Of a DNA stretch of 49,337 nucleotides, positions 16,365 through 25,372 are shown in pieces. Position 1 is the stretch's first letter, and each line of letters starts with the position of its first letter. The position numbers and the translations under genes are program-made. Source of the DNA: Candidatus Chloroploca mongolica (lineage in GTDB: Bacteria; Chloroflexota; Chloroflexia; Chloroflexales; Chloroflexaceae); the NCBI RefSeq assembly GCF_004762035.2, contig NZ_SIJK02000030.1, positions 1-49,337 of the forward strand, given 5' to 3'. The notes beneath the pieces are model-generated. The model made no database searches. It worked only from the letters and a program-made list of their open reading frames with translations, and was not told where the DNA came from.

Positions 16365-17636
16365 ATGAACCGGATAGTCCCGACCATTACGGAATCCGCG
16401 GATGAACTGAAGATCTTGCTGAAGGCTGAGGATGACGTCAAGGCGGCTATCTCCAACCGCCGCTATCGCTTGCTGTTCTTGTTGCCGCTCCTCGTATTGA
16501 CCGGATGTATCGGGCTCTTTGAGCGCCCACCGCAGGTCAGACAGGTCGCGCTCGCCGATCTGAACGGCGACGGCGCACAGGATATCGTCGTGGCAAACGG
16601 TCGTTTTGGCGAGCCGTACACGTTCCCCAGTGAAATCCAGTATCAGATCTTGTACAACGACGGCGCCGGCAACTTCACCGCCAGCGCACGCCTGCCGGTC
16701 GAGATGAGCTTCGGTGCCCTGGCGCTTGGCGATGTTGATGGAGATCAGTTCATCGACGCCGTGTTTCTGCCCAACCCCACGATCATTGTGAATGATGGCG
16801 CAGGGACGTTGGCGCACCCGCATGCCGTCGAACATGAGGGCTGGATCAGCGGTGGAGTCGCCCTTGCCGATCTGAATGGGAATGGCCGCCTGGACATCTT
16901 TGTCGCCAACTGCTGCGGTGGGGTCAGCTTTCCTGCTGCCGGTGCCCCCGTCCGCTTGATCCCGGAGAACATGGTGTTCTTCAATGCTGGGAACGGCGCC
17001 TTCCACGACTCCGGTCAGCGCATGGGACACGCGGGGAGTACGGCGGTCGCCCTGGGCGATCTGAACGGCGACGGCAGCCCCGACGCCTTTGTCGCCAACG
17101 GGTTGACGTTCCTCCAGATTCACGGCGACCCCGTGTGGGAAACGCCCAACGAGGTCTGGTTCAACGACGGCGACGGCATGTTTACCGATAGCCTGCAAGC
17201 GTTAGGGCAGCGTGAGAGTTGGGCCGTGGCGCTCGGGGATGTCAACGGAAACGGATTCCTGGACGCCGTGGTCGGCAACGCCGGCCCCGATGAGATCTGG
17301 ATCAATGATGGGCAGGGCTTCTTTACGTTGCTTGGCGAAGTGAACAATGGCCCAACCCGGCAGGTGTTCCTCGTCGATCTTGATGGCGACGACGTCCTGG
17401 ATCTGGTGACGGCCGGCAACACCCGCGCACGCGTCTGGCGCAATGACGGCCAGGGGCAGTTGCGCGAAATTCGTTCGCGCATTCGGTACAGCGCCAATGA
17501 CGCGGTAGGCGTGGGCGATATGGATGGTGATGGCCTGCCGGACATTGTGGTCGCGGATGTGCGCGGCTGCCAGGTCTGGTTTAATCAGGGCGATGGGCGT
17601 TTTCAGACCCGCCGCGGTGCCCGTTGTGGTCGCTAA
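16365..17636 (+). CDS. FG-GAP/VCBS-repeat lipoprotein
   Basis: A 423-residue predicted surface lipoprotein. After an unusually long 30-residue polar N-region, a hydrophobic stretch ends in the lipobox LTGC, with Cys48 as the acylation site. Seven calcium-binding FG-GAP repeats follow: DLNGDGAQDIVVAN, DVDGDQFIDAVF, DLNGNGRLDIFVAN, DLNGDGSPDAFVAN, DVNGNGFLDAVVGN, DLDGDDVLDLVTA and DMDGDGLPDIVVAD. Together they should form one seven-bladed, integrin-alpha-like beta-propeller. The ATG has GAAGAGGG upstream. The real start could be an internal non-ATG codon nearer the signal peptide, because no downstream ATG precedes the hydrophobic core. It is a likely adhesion or binding protein and stands alone. 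Confidence 0.88.
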   Translation: MNRIVPTITESADELKILLKAEDDVKAAISNRRYRLLFLLPLLVLTGCIGLFERPPQVRQVALADLNGDGAQDIVVANGRFGEPYTFPSEIQYQILYNDGAGNFTASARLPVEMSFGALALGDVDGDQFIDAVFLPNPTIIVNDGAGTLAHPHAVEHEGWISGGVALADLNGNGRLDIFVANCCGGVSFPAAGAPVRLIPENMVFFNAGNGAFHDSGQRMGHAGSTAVALGDLNGDGSPDAFVANGLTFLQIHGDPVWETPNEVWFNDGDGMFTDSLQALGQRESWAVALGDVNGNGFLDAVVGNAGPDEIWINDGQGFFTLLGEVNNGPTRQVFLVDLDGDDVLDLVTAGNTRARVWRNDGQGQLREIRSRIRYSANDAVGVGDMDGDGLPDIVVADVRGCQVWFNQGDGRFQTRRGARCGR

Positions 17637-17968
17637 TGGGAGTCTGTTTGGCTATAACGAAAGGATTTTGATCTAGACAGCTCTTAGGCAGATCATTATC
17701 AATTTCCTTCTCGCGCACCGTAATCTCAGTGACCAGATCGCGACCAGCACGGCGGGTAAGCACGGCTTTGCGCCGCGATCGCACGACCTCAGCGCCATCG
17801 GCATCACGCAGATAGGTCGTATTGCCGCGCCGGTCATGGCCTACTCGCAGAATTGCAGATCTTGGCGAGCGCGCGTGGGCGTCAAACTCACCGACGAAGT
17901 TCGTCACCCGCGTGCAAGCCGCTTCGGTCGCCCCTCGCTTTACAGATGCTCGCCTTTAGGTGCGAAAG

Positions 17969-18292
17969 CCCAGCGCGTTCACGCCTGGGATGAAGCACCC
18001 TGCTTGAGCGGCTTTCGCTCATGTGTTGCACCAAGCACGTATCCATGGTACACTTGTTCGTCATGAGGTGTGCGCATCTCATGCACGTTTCCAACTGAGT
18101 TTTGGGCGTTCCGACGAAGAATCCATCGTCGGGTAAAAAGCTCATGGTCATGTGGCGCGCTGGTTCGGCGGAAGGGGCCAACCTGAGAGTCAGCACAGAC
18201 AAGCGCATCGAAGAGGCCACACCCCACCCATGTTCTCTTCGGAGGACGAGACTGGGGCGGCAGTCTCTGAAGCCCAAGCGTTTACGCTTGGG
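17969..18292. repeat. Pair of related hairpins, possible IS200/IS605-derived or terminator structures
   Basis: CCCAGCGCGTTCACGCCTGGG (17969-17989) and CCCAAGCGTTTACGCTTGGG (18273-18292) are near-identical imperfect palindromes in the same setting (AAGCCCA..TGGGA). A third hairpin, GAGACTG..CAGTCTC, is at 18248-18267. The last is five bases past the USP stop, so on the minus strand the pair could terminate that gene. The GAAGCCC-hairpin-GGGAG pattern also recalls IS200/IS605 right ends. In the 661-base gap 17637-18297 I find no convincing gene; an open minus-strand stretch at 17581-17907 is unrecognised. Confidence 0.4.
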
Positions 18293-18297
18293 AGCCG

Positions 18298-18720
18298 TCA
18301 CTTCATCACCAGAACTGGACATGGAGCACGCTGCGTTAGGGCCAGACTCACACTGCCCAAGATCCGATCGCGCCACGGGTGCTCGCCGTGCGATCCGATC
18401 ACAAGCAAGGTGGCGCCCCATTGCTCGATCTGTTCAAGGATGGCTTCGTCAGGACGGCCTTCAAGCACGGCCATTTCAACCTCGATGATCCCCATGCCAC
18501 GCAGGCGCTCGCGTACCTGATCGACGCAGGCGGCGGCTTCCTGGCGTCTGGCTAACAAGGCATAATGGAGGTAGGGCTCGCTCATCGCAACTGGTGGGGC
18601 TGCGGCAACGTTCAACACCAGGACATGCGCGGCGTAACAATGCGCTAATGAGGCGACATAGTCGACTGCTCGCTCGCATACTGGCGAACCGTCGGTCGCG
18701 AAGGCGATACGTTCAAACAT
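18298..18720 (-). CDS. Universal stress protein (UspA family)
   Basis: A 140-residue single-domain protein. Residues 3-10 form the first strand ending in Asp (RIAFATDGS), and the nucleotide-binding loop GSHGEHPWRDRILGS fits the G-2x-G-9x-G(S/T) ATP motif of ATP-binding Usp proteins. The start at 18720 has GAGGAGG upstream. It is last gene of a probable minus-strand operon with the CNNM protein (84 bases upstream) and the PGPGW protein. Adjacent hairpins may terminate the transcript. A role in stress or energy-limitation adaptation follows from the family. Confidence 0.92.
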   Translation of the reverse strand: MFERIAFATDGSPVCERAVDYVASLAHCYAAHVLVLNVAAAPPVAMSEPYLHYALLARRQEAAACVDQVRERLRGMGIIEVEMAVLEGRPDEAILEQIEQWGATLLVIGSHGEHPWRDRILGSVSLALTQRAPCPVLVMK

Positions 18721-18803
18721 CGTGAACCTCCTCACAGGTCTGGGGCAATGCACACGATCAGATGCGGCGAAACGTGGGTTCCATCCAGGCAACCCTCACC
18801 GCA

Positions 18804-19841
18804 TCAGGTCTCGGATGGTTGCTCAAAGCGGTTCTGATTCTTCCGGCGCGCCTCGGCTTGCAGGTCGGCGACCCGGTCGGTTTCGTCCACAATTTCGCCG
18901 GTGAGCACCTCAAGTACATCTTCAAGCGAGACCACGCCGGCAAGGCCGCCATACTCATCAATGACGACCGAGAGGTGCTGGCGCGTCTGGCGGAAGACTT
19001 CCAGCAGTTTGTCGGCCCGAATGCTGGCGGGCACAAAGTTTGCCGGGCGCATCAGCGCTGAGACGACCTGCTGTTCCTGCCCAGCTAACAACGCCGCGAG
19101 CAGTTCGCTTCGTAACGCGATGCCGCGCACTTCGTCAATGGAATCACCAATGACAACCAGCCGCGAATGTTCAGCATTCAGCATCGTTTCGCGTGCCTCA
19201 GCAAGCGTATCGTCGGCGAGGAGATAGGTGATACTGACCCGCGGGGTCATAATATGGCCGGCGACCGTATCGTTGAGACGGAAGACGCGCTCGATCATTT
19301 CCGACTCGTCACGCTCGATGACCCCTTCCTGCTGACCAATCCGCGCCAGCAGGCGAATTTCGGCTTCGTTCGTCGTGGGTGCCTGGTTCGTGCTGACAAT
19401 CGGTGAAACGATGCGTTCGATGAGCCAGACAATCGGCGTAAAGAGGATCGTCAAGAACTGGACAGGCCTGGCCACGATTGGCGCGATCGTCGCGGCATAA
19501 CGCTCGCCAAGCGTCTTTGGGATGATCTCACTAAAGATGATCACGGCGAGTGTGAGCGAGGTTGAAAAGACGCCAATCCACTGGCTGCCAAAGACTTCCG
19601 TCGCCAGGTTACCGATCAGCAGGCTCCCGCCGATATTCGCGACATTATTCAGCACCACAATCGTGCTGATCGGACGCGCCATGTTTTCGCGGATCTGCAA
19701 CAGGGCCTTAGCTGAAGCCCCACCGCCTTCGGCGAGTTGGCGAACCCGCACCATGCTGACCGAGAAGAGCGCCGCTTCGGCTCCAGAACAAACGGCTGAG
19801 ACACTCAGCGTCAGGAAGATGATGAAAAAGAGTAAACTCAT
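18804..19841 (-). CDS. CNNM/CorC-type membrane protein (DUF21 + CBS pair), short form
   Basis: A 345-residue protein with an N-terminal DUF21 transmembrane domain (about 1-165, with EAALFSVSMVRVRQLAE and the conserved IIFSEIIPKTLGE) followed by two CBS domains (about 190-330, with HIMTPRV and VIDEYGGLAGVVSLEDVLEVLTGEIVDE). Such proteins are implicated in magnesium/cobalt transport or membrane ion homeostasis; old annotations say hemolysin. It lacks the C-terminal CorC_HlyC domain present in the paralogue at 23038-24333. The ATG at 19841 starts the family homology; a TTG at 19886 would add 15 residues. It lies 56 bases after the PGPGW gene and in the same orientation as the USP gene. Confidence 0.88.
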   Translation of the reverse strand: MSLLFFIIFLTLSVSAVCSGAEAALFSVSMVRVRQLAEGGGASAKALLQIRENMARPISTIVVLNNVANIGGSLLIGNLATEVFGSQWIGVFSTSLTLAVIIFSEIIPKTLGERYAATIAPIVARPVQFLTILFTPIVWLIERIVSPIVSTNQAPTTNEAEIRLLARIGQQEGVIERDESEMIERVFRLNDTVAGHIMTPRVSITYLLADDTLAEARETMLNAEHSRLVVIGDSIDEVRGIALRSELLAALLAGQEQQVVSALMRPANFVPASIRADKLLEVFRQTRQHLSVVIDEYGGLAGVVSLEDVLEVLTGEIVDETDRVADLQAEARRKNQNRFEQPSET

Positions 19842-19897
19842 ATGGGTTGATACGTGCCGTAGCTCTACAAAAAGAAGGTCCTTCAAGCCAGTGTTAC

Positions 19898-20359
19898 TTA
19901 GCGGCGATGCTCACCCTGGCGGTGGTGTCTCGCGCTCACATTGCGGAGCATCGGTCTGATCTGCGCACGCGTGCGTTGAATTTGCCGATACGCGAACTGT
20001 GCGGCATGCCCAAGCAGTCCAGGACGTTGGCCGAGGCGACGCAGGTTCAAGCGCAACAAGACCCAACTCCGGCGGATCAAATGATGCCGTCGCCCAACGA
20101 GCAGAACACCAAGGACGAAGAACGGGATGCCTGGCCCTGGTAAAATCATACCCAGGATCCCGATGATGATCAATAGCCAACCTACGATCTGGCGGAGCAC
20201 CAACCAGGCCTGATAAAGGTTGAATCTGAACAGCCGATGGGTGAGAATAAGTACCATGGCAGCGAGCAAGCTGCTTAATACGACAAGGGTAGCATCAAAA
20301 AACGGATCCAAAAAAATACGCACTGTGTTGATCTCAGCCACCATCCAGCGACTCTGCAT
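19898..20359 (-). CDS. PGPGW-motif membrane protein
   Basis: A 153-residue protein with an amphipathic start, two closely spaced membrane segments (about 22-45 and 55-88) and a very basic soluble tail (about 90-153, more than ten Arg). The second membrane hairpin carries GILGMILPGPGIPFFVLGVLLVGRR, the PGPG signature of the small TMEM/PGPGW family, whose function is unknown. The start at ATG 20359 is tentative; ATG 20344 is five codons in and neither has a strong ribosome site. It appears to be first gene of an operon with the CNNM protein and the universal stress protein. Confidence 0.75.
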   Translation of the reverse strand: MQSRWMVAEINTVRIFLDPFFDATLVVLSSLLAAMVLILTHRLFRFNLYQAWLVLRQIVGWLLIIIGILGMILPGPGIPFFVLGVLLVGRRHHLIRRSWVLLRLNLRRLGQRPGLLGHAAQFAYRQIQRTRAQIRPMLRNVSARHHRQGEHRR

Positions 20360-20604
20360 ACTTCATATGATACCAACAAAAGCTTTCACCGTGATGAATA
20401 CGACGTAACAAGAAGCTAACAGGGGGACATGCTATACTTGACTCCGATGCAACCGTAAGCCAAGGTTTCAGGGAGCTTTCCAGTTAGCGCTCATCGTCGT
20501 GTCGACTTCACTCGGCTGAACTGGAAGCCGACTGAAGTCGGCACTACCGTCGAGGGTAAAGCTGATCCGGCCCTTCTGAAACCATGTCTAAAAGCAATCT
20601 TTTT

Positions 20605-20691
20605 CAAAGAAGCGCACGCGAAGGCGCGAAGGCGCGAAGGGGTGAGAGCACCTACGCGAAAATCTTTGCGCCGTTGCGCCTTTGCGTCAAA
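20605..20691. repeat. GCGAAGGCGCGAAG / CCTTTGCGCC dispersed element, copy 1
   Basis: It begins TCAAAGAAGCGCACGCGAAGG and ends GCGCCTTTGCGTCAAAA, an imperfect palindrome of about 87 bases with a central ACCTACGCGAAAA. Related copies are at 22836-23035 and 27034-27151, with a fragment at 46425-46449. The preceding 20450-20600 stretch has two CGACTTCA(C/G)TCGGC half-palindromes and no gene. Confidence 0.75.
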
Positions 20692-20738
20692 ATAGCTGCC
20701 TTCTTTGCAAGAGTAGTGGGTCTAAAAGGAGAAGGGTG

Positions 20739-21413
20739 ATGACGACGATCCTGGTGGTTGACGACGACTTAAAGATTGCCCGCGTCGTAAGTCGAGGGTT
20801 ACGCTTTGAAGGCTTCGCGGTTCATACGGCCGTCAATGGTCCAGAAGCCTTGCGCATCGCACGCGACGATCCGCCGGATTTGGTCATTCTTGACGTGATG
20901 CTGCCTGACATTGATGGCCTGGAAGTCTGTCGGCGGTTGCGACGCGGGACAAACACGCCTATCCTTATGCTCACAGCCCGTGATTCGGTGCCGGATCGGG
21001 TGGCAGGATTGAACAGTGGTGCCGATGATTACCTGGTCAAACCGTTTGACTTCGACGAACTGCTGGCCCGCGTCCGTGCGTTGCTGCGCCGCACTCAGCC
21101 TGCCTCGGGAGACCTGCTCGTCTTTGCTGACCTACGCCTGAATGGTGCGACCTACGAGGCCTTCCGGGGCGAGCGGCGGCTCGATTTGACGGCCCGAGAA
21201 TTCGCTGTCCTGCACATTCTCATGCGCTCACCACGTCATGTCCTGACGCGTGAACAGATCATGGAGCGCGTCTGGGGCAACTATGACGTTGAAAGCAACG
21301 TGGTCGAAGTCTATATCGCACGCCTACGGGATAAGCTCGAGAGCAATCACGAGCCACGCCTCATTCACACCATGCGTGGGATTGGCTATAGCCTGCGCGA
21401 GGAAGCCCTATGA
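20739..21413 (+). CDS. OmpR/PhoB-family response regulator
   Basis: A 224-residue DNA-binding response regulator. The receiver domain (1-118) shows the acidic pair DDD at 8-10, phosphoacceptor Asp52 (VILDVMLPD), the Thr in LTARD and Lys about 101 in VKPFDF. A C-terminal winged helix (about 128-224) carries the typical [25 protein letters not shown] and [12 protein letters not shown]. The start at 20739 has AAAAGGAGAAGGG upstream. Its stop overlaps the start of the histidine kinase gene by four bases (ATGA), implying translational coupling. The regulon is unknown; the neighbouring CNNM, USP and PGPGW genes suggest envelope or ion stress, but that is inference. Confidence 0.94.
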   Translation: MTTILVVDDDLKIARVVSRGLRFEGFAVHTAVNGPEALRIARDDPPDLVILDVMLPDIDGLEVCRRLRRGTNTPILMLTARDSVPDRVAGLNSGADDYLVKPFDFDELLARVRALLRRTQPASGDLLVFADLRLNGATYEAFRGERRLDLTAREFAVLHILMRSPRHVLTREQIMERVWGNYDVESNVVEVYIARLRDKLESNHEPRLIHTMRGIGYSLREEAL

Positions 21414-22828
21414 AGCGCCCTGCCTCGCTCCGCCTCCGGCTTACAATCCTGGTCACGGTGCTGACGGGAGCGGCCATTTGCTTGTTTGCCCTGATCTTCT
21501 ACCTGATCTTGCAGGCCAACCTGCTTGCTGAGATTGATGTGCGGCTCCAGGAGCGGGCAGCGTTGGTGCGCGAGGAGTTGATTGCGGCCAAACTGTCGGG
21601 GGCGAGCACCAACCTGCCCAATCTGCCGCCTCTGGTCGAGTTCAGCGCCCCGGGCATCTACGTGGAACTGCGTGCGCCGTCTGGCGATCTGCTCGCCTCT
21701 TCACCGAATCTGGGCGCGGATCGCCTGCCAGAGGCGTTGCCGTTGCTCGCCACGGCCCTGGAAGGCCCCCAGGTCATTGAAACTGTCCAGGCCGGCGATC
21801 ACGAAGATCTGCGGTTACTCGTTACCCGTGCGCCAGCCACGCTTGCACCGGATGCATTGCTGCTCGTCGCCGAGTCGCTCGAACCGATTGAACGTACGCT
21901 GGCGCAAGCGCGGATCCTGTTGCTGATCTGCGGCATCGGAGCGCTGCTGTTTGCTGCCAGCAGCGCTGCCGTCTTGACGGGCATCGCCCTCGCACCAATG
22001 GCGCGCCTGACCCGCACGGCGGCCTCGATTGCCGCGACTGGCGACTACCACGAGCGACTGCCTGATCCTGCGCGCCGCGATGAGGTGGGCCAGCTTGCGG
22101 CAACAATCAATGATCTTGTTACAACCGTCGAATCGACCCTGGAACAACAGCGTCGCCTCCTGGCTGACACGTCGCACGAACTGCGCTCACCCCTGACCGT
22201 GGTACTGGCGAACCTCGCTTTGTTGCGGCGTGACCTCGCACCCGCCGAACGCCAACTGTGTCTCGATGAGGCGAGCGATGAAGCGCAGCGCATGCGCCGC
22301 CTAGTCAACGATTTGCTGCTCCTTGCGCAGGCCGATGCCACGCAGGTGATTGCGCGTGCCTCGGTGTCGCTGGATATGCTCGTGGCCGAACTGACGACGA
22401 CCAGTGTACGGCTGTTTGCGACCCACTGCTTTACCCCCGTCATCGCGCCCGGCCTCGTGATCGAGGGTGATCGCGAGCGTTTGACCCAGGCCTTGCGCAA
22501 CCTGATCGAGAATGCTGTCCGCTATACGCCGCCTGGCACAGAGGTGACCGTACACTTGGAAGCGCTTGCCAACGATATGGCCGCCATCACCGTCATTGAT
22601 AACGGCCCAGGCATTGCGCCCGAACATCTACCGCATCTATGGGATCGTTTCTATCGGGTCGAACAGACACGTTCGCGCACCACCGGTGGGATGGGCCTGG
22701 GCCTGGCGATTGTGAAGTACATTGTCGAAGCGCACGGCGGCAGCGTCGCGGTACAGAGCAGGGTGGGTCAGGGTTCCGCCTTTCGTATGCAGCTACCGCT
22801 TGCGATCGGGGCCTCGGCTAGCCATTAA
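21410..22828 (+). CDS. Sensor histidine kinase (HisKA type)
   Basis: A 472-residue membrane kinase. TM1 at about 10-38, a periplasmic sensor of about 130 residues with no recognised fold, TM2 at about 168-195, a HAMP domain (about 192-245), HisKA with phosphoaccepting His256 in [10 protein letters not shown], and an HATPase_c domain with the N box (NLIENAVRY, about 365), the G1 box DNGPGIAP and the G2 box GGMGLGLAI. It overlaps the response regulator upstream by four bases and should phosphorylate it. A dispersed GCGAAGG/CCTTTGCG repeat array begins eight bases after the stop. Confidence 0.94.
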   Translation: MKRPASLRLRLTILVTVLTGAAICLFALIFYLILQANLLAEIDVRLQERAALVREELIAAKLSGASTNLPNLPPLVEFSAPGIYVELRAPSGDLLASSPNLGADRLPEALPLLATALEGPQVIETVQAGDHEDLRLLVTRAPATLAPDALLLVAESLEPIERTLAQARILLLICGIGALLFAASSAAVLTGIALAPMARLTRTAASIAATGDYHERLPDPARRDEVGQLAATINDLVTTVESTLEQQRRLLADTSHELRSPLTVVLANLALLRRDLAPAERQLCLDEASDEAQRMRRLVNDLLLLAQADATQVIARASVSLDMLVAELTTTSVRLFATHCFTPVIAPGLVIEGDRERLTQALRNLIENAVRYTPPGTEVTVHLEALANDMAAITVIDNGPGIAPEHLPHLWDRFYRVEQTRSRTTGGMGLGLAIVKYIVEAHGGSVAVQSRVGQGSAFRMQLPLAIGASASH

Positions 22829-22835
22829 GACCATT

Positions 22836-23035
22836 TCAAAGAAGCGCACGCGAAGGCGCGAAGAGGTACGCACCTTCGCGAAAACCTTTGTGCCTTTGCG
22901 CCTTTGCGCCTTTGCGCCTCTGCGTCAAAGAAGCGCACGCGAAGGCGCGAAGGCGCGAAGAGGTACGCACCTCCGCGAAAACCCTTGCGCCTTTGCGCCT
23001 TTGCGTCAAAGAAGCGCACGCGAAGGGGTGCGCAC
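22836..23035. repeat. GCGAAGG / CCTTTGCG element, tandem copies 2-4
   Basis: Two complete copies and the start of a third are arranged head to tail, each beginning TCAAAGAAGCGCACGCG (22835, 22925, 23006). The array fills the gap between the convergent stops of the histidine kinase and the second CNNM gene. Each unit can fold back on itself, so it may act as a bidirectional terminator. Confidence 0.8.
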
Positions 23036-23037
23036 CT

Positions 23038-24333
23038 CTAGGTTTTGTTGGTCAGCAAGATGCGGTCAACGCGCCGTCCGTCCATATCGACGACCTCGAA
23101 CCGCCAGCGATCCCAGTCCACATAATCGCCTGTAGTGGGAATATGGCCGAGCAACGTGATGACCAGGCCAGCGAGCGTATCATAACGATAGATCGCTTCG
23201 TCTGGCAGGTCTTCTACCTCCAGGAGTACTTTCAGATCATCAGTTGGGAGACGCCCATCAATGAGCCATGAACCATCCTCGCGGCGCACAATGAATTCGG
23301 GTTCAGGTTCATCAAATTCATCTTCAATGTTGCCCACAATCTCTTCGAGCACATCTTCCAGCGTGATCAGACCTTCCACCCCACCTTCTTCGCCAACGAC
23401 AATCGCCATATGCCGCTGCTGTTTGCGAAACGTCGCCAGGAGTTGAGCGGCCAGACTATGTTCGGCGACATAGAGGGGCGGGCTGATGACGCTCTGCACC
23501 AGCGCATCGTTGCCTTCGCGGTGATAGAGCATCAGCAAATCACGGACATGGACAATGCCAATGATCTGGTCAGGCGTATCCTGATAGATCGGAAAGCGCG
23601 AGTAGCCCTCCTCCAGCACCTGATGCATGATCTGACCCAGGGTTGCCTCAGCCTCGATCATAACGATGTCGCGCCGCGGGGTCATAATCTGACGCACTTG
23701 CTGATCGCTAAACTCAAAAATACTCTCAATGAGTTGCTGCTCGTGCAACGTGACCTCGCCCCCAGACGTACCTTCACGAACCAGGGCCTGAATATCTTCT
23801 TCCGTCACCTGCGCCGGGAGGGTCTTATCGAGACCGAGGAGGCGCAGCACCAGTTGGGTAGAAAAGGCGAGCAAGCTGACTACCGGGCTACTCAGCCGGG
23901 CAATGAAGGTCATTGGGGTTGCAATCAGGATGGCATACTGCTCAGCCTTGAGCAACGCAAGCCGCTTGGGCACCAGTTCGCCAAAAACCAGGGTGAAGAA
24001 GGTTATCACCAGAACCACAATGCCAAACGCGAGTTGGGTCGCATACGGCCCAACCACAGGCAGGCTGCTTAGCGACGGCGACAGACGTGCGGCAATGCTG
24101 GCACCGCCAAACGCGCCGGTGAGAATACCAATCAGCGTAATGCCAACCTGGACGGCAGAGAGAAAGCGATTGGGATCGTCTTGTAACCGGAGGGCCGCCG
24201 TCGCACCGATACTTCCATCGGCAGCCTGCTGCTCCAACCGTCCCCGTTTTGCGCCCAGGATGGCCAATTCTGTGCCTGCAAAGATTCCATTGGCCAGAAT
24301 CAATACCAGGATAATGATAATTTCAAAGGTCAT
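23038..24333 (-). CDS. CNNM/CorC-type membrane protein with CorC_HlyC domain
   Basis: A 431-residue protein with four hydrophobic segments in a DUF21 domain (about 1-175; GTELAILGAKRGRLEQQA and the conserved FGELVPKRLAL), two CBS domains (about 195-320; QIMTPRRDIVMIEAEAT, EGGVEGLITLEDVLEEIVGNI) and a C-terminal CorC_HlyC transporter-associated domain (about 335-425; WLIDGRLPTDDLKVLL, HIPTTGDYVDWDRWRFEVVDMDG). It is the longer paralogue of the 18804-19841 gene. ATG 24333 matches where family members begin. The likely role is metal-cation efflux or homeostasis. Its terminal stop sits inside repeat-rich sequence. Confidence 0.9.
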   Translation of the reverse strand: MTFEIIIILVLILANGIFAGTELAILGAKRGRLEQQAADGSIGATAALRLQDDPNRFLSAVQVGITLIGILTGAFGGASIAARLSPSLSSLPVVGPYATQLAFGIVVLVITFFTLVFGELVPKRLALLKAEQYAILIATPMTFIARLSSPVVSLLAFSTQLVLRLLGLDKTLPAQVTEEDIQALVREGTSGGEVTLHEQQLIESIFEFSDQQVRQIMTPRRDIVMIEAEATLGQIMHQVLEEGYSRFPIYQDTPDQIIGIVHVRDLLMLYHREGNDALVQSVISPPLYVAEHSLAAQLLATFRKQQRHMAIVVGEEGGVEGLITLEDVLEEIVGNIEDEFDEPEPEFIVRREDGSWLIDGRLPTDDLKVLLEVEDLPDEAIYRYDTLAGLVITLLGHIPTTGDYVDWDRWRFEVVDMDGRRVDRILLTNKT

Positions 24334-24595
24334 ACTGATCGTGCTACCTTCTGTGGTGTGATGCTGAGGGCATCTGGAGCGGAATGCCACCAGCATGTCG
24401 CTCGATACCCATCCAAGCCAAACGCAATGGCTGTGCTTATCTTATCAGAAGCGTGGCTTGGGCGCTATCAGACTGTTAGACGATGTAATATCTGGGGACT
24501 GACCAGTACACGAGTTTTGAGGCCCAGGGTCTAGCGGCCCGAGAAGAAAAAACGCAGCGCTGACCAGGAAATTCGCGTAGACGCAGCAACATGAT

Positions 24596-24647
24596 CACCA
24601 GGCCAACGTGCTGCTCTGCATATGCAGAGCAGCACGTTGGCCTGGTG
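24596..24647. repeat. Perfect 52-base palindrome
   Basis: Each 26-base arm begins CACCAGGCCAACGTGCTGCT and the two meet at GCATATGC with no loop and no mismatch. It lies 25 bases past the CsbD gene stop (minus strand), so it may form the 3' end of that transcript, but no T-run follows. The remainder of 24334-24595 shows nothing recognisable. Confidence 0.85.
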
Positions 24648-24671
24648 TGTGATACGGCCTATTGATAAAGC

Positions 24672-24971
24672 CTACTGGTTCGCCTTCTGGCGGCTTTTGC
24701 CCTTGAGTTCTTTGGCCTTGCCTTCTGCCTGCATCTGCTCGTTGTTGATCAGGCTTCCGATCGTGCCTTCAACCTTGCCCCCGACCTCCTCGCCGATGCC
24801 TTTGATCTGCTCATCCGCTTTCGCCACGGCCTGGCGAGCCTGGCCCTCGACCTTCTGAACGTGTCCTTCTGCCTGCATCTGCTCGTTACCTATGAGATCG
24901 CCGATGCCTTCCTTCACCGCCCCTTTGACTTCCTCCACCTTGCCCTTTGCGCGCTCAGTTCCGTTATCCAT
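24672..24971 (-). CDS. CsbD-family stress protein with two CsbD repeats
   Basis: A 99-residue, very hydrophilic, Lys/Glu/Gly-rich protein with two CsbD-type modules: about 5-55 (AKGKVEEVKGAVKEG.. GNEQMQAEGHVQKVEGQARQAV) and about 58-95 (GGKVEGTIGSLINNEQMQAEGKAKELKG). CsbD-type proteins are small general-stress proteins, abundant in stationary phase or under osmotic or oxidative stress, with no known enzymatic activity. ATG 24971 is chosen; ATG 24989 (six codons upstream) is possible, and ribosome-site evidence is weak for both. The upstream 24972-25372 stretch contains no further gene. Confidence 0.9.
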   Translation of the reverse strand: MDNGTERAKGKVEEVKGAVKEGIGDLIGNEQMQAEGHVQKVEGQARQAVAKADEQIKGIGEEVGGKVEGTIGSLINNEQMQAEGKAKELKGKSRQKANQ

Positions 24972-25372
24972 CTTCTTATATCCTTTCATTTGCCCGCTGA
25001 AGTGACTGTTGTTGCTTGTGCTGCTGCCCTTATGAAGTTGAACCTTAATCCGCCGAGGAATGCGCTGACAATGCTGATGATTCTTAAGTATAATCCTGGG
25101 CGTAGCAAGCAGGTAGCAGGTAAACGGTTTGTTCGCGGTCAGGTTTTTCCTGTCAATGCCAGGATGGTGAGCGTTGCCGCTTAAGACAAAACAGATCTTG
25201 AAGGGTTGGGGCCGCAGGCCCTGTATGTCCATGGGGATGAGCCAAAAACTGTTCGTCTGGCGGGTGCAGTACTGACCAACTTTGCATACGCTCTGTTTAT
25301 CATCTCTCCTTCGTACCCAACGTGGGACACGATGTTTGGTGACCCCAATTCAATTGAAGGAGTTGAGTGACG

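Noticed and set aside
17581-17907. Minus-strand open frame of about 108 codons after the FG-GAP gene
   Set aside because: It overlaps the 3' end of a well-supported gene, lacks a ribosome site and has no recognisable domain. The stretch reading LRDADGAEVVRSRRKAVLTRR looks faintly protein-like but is not enough to call.
18421-18792. Longer N-terminus for the universal stress protein from 18792
   Set aside because: The family begins at the MFERIAFATDGS strand and a GAGGAGG site directly precedes ATG 18720.
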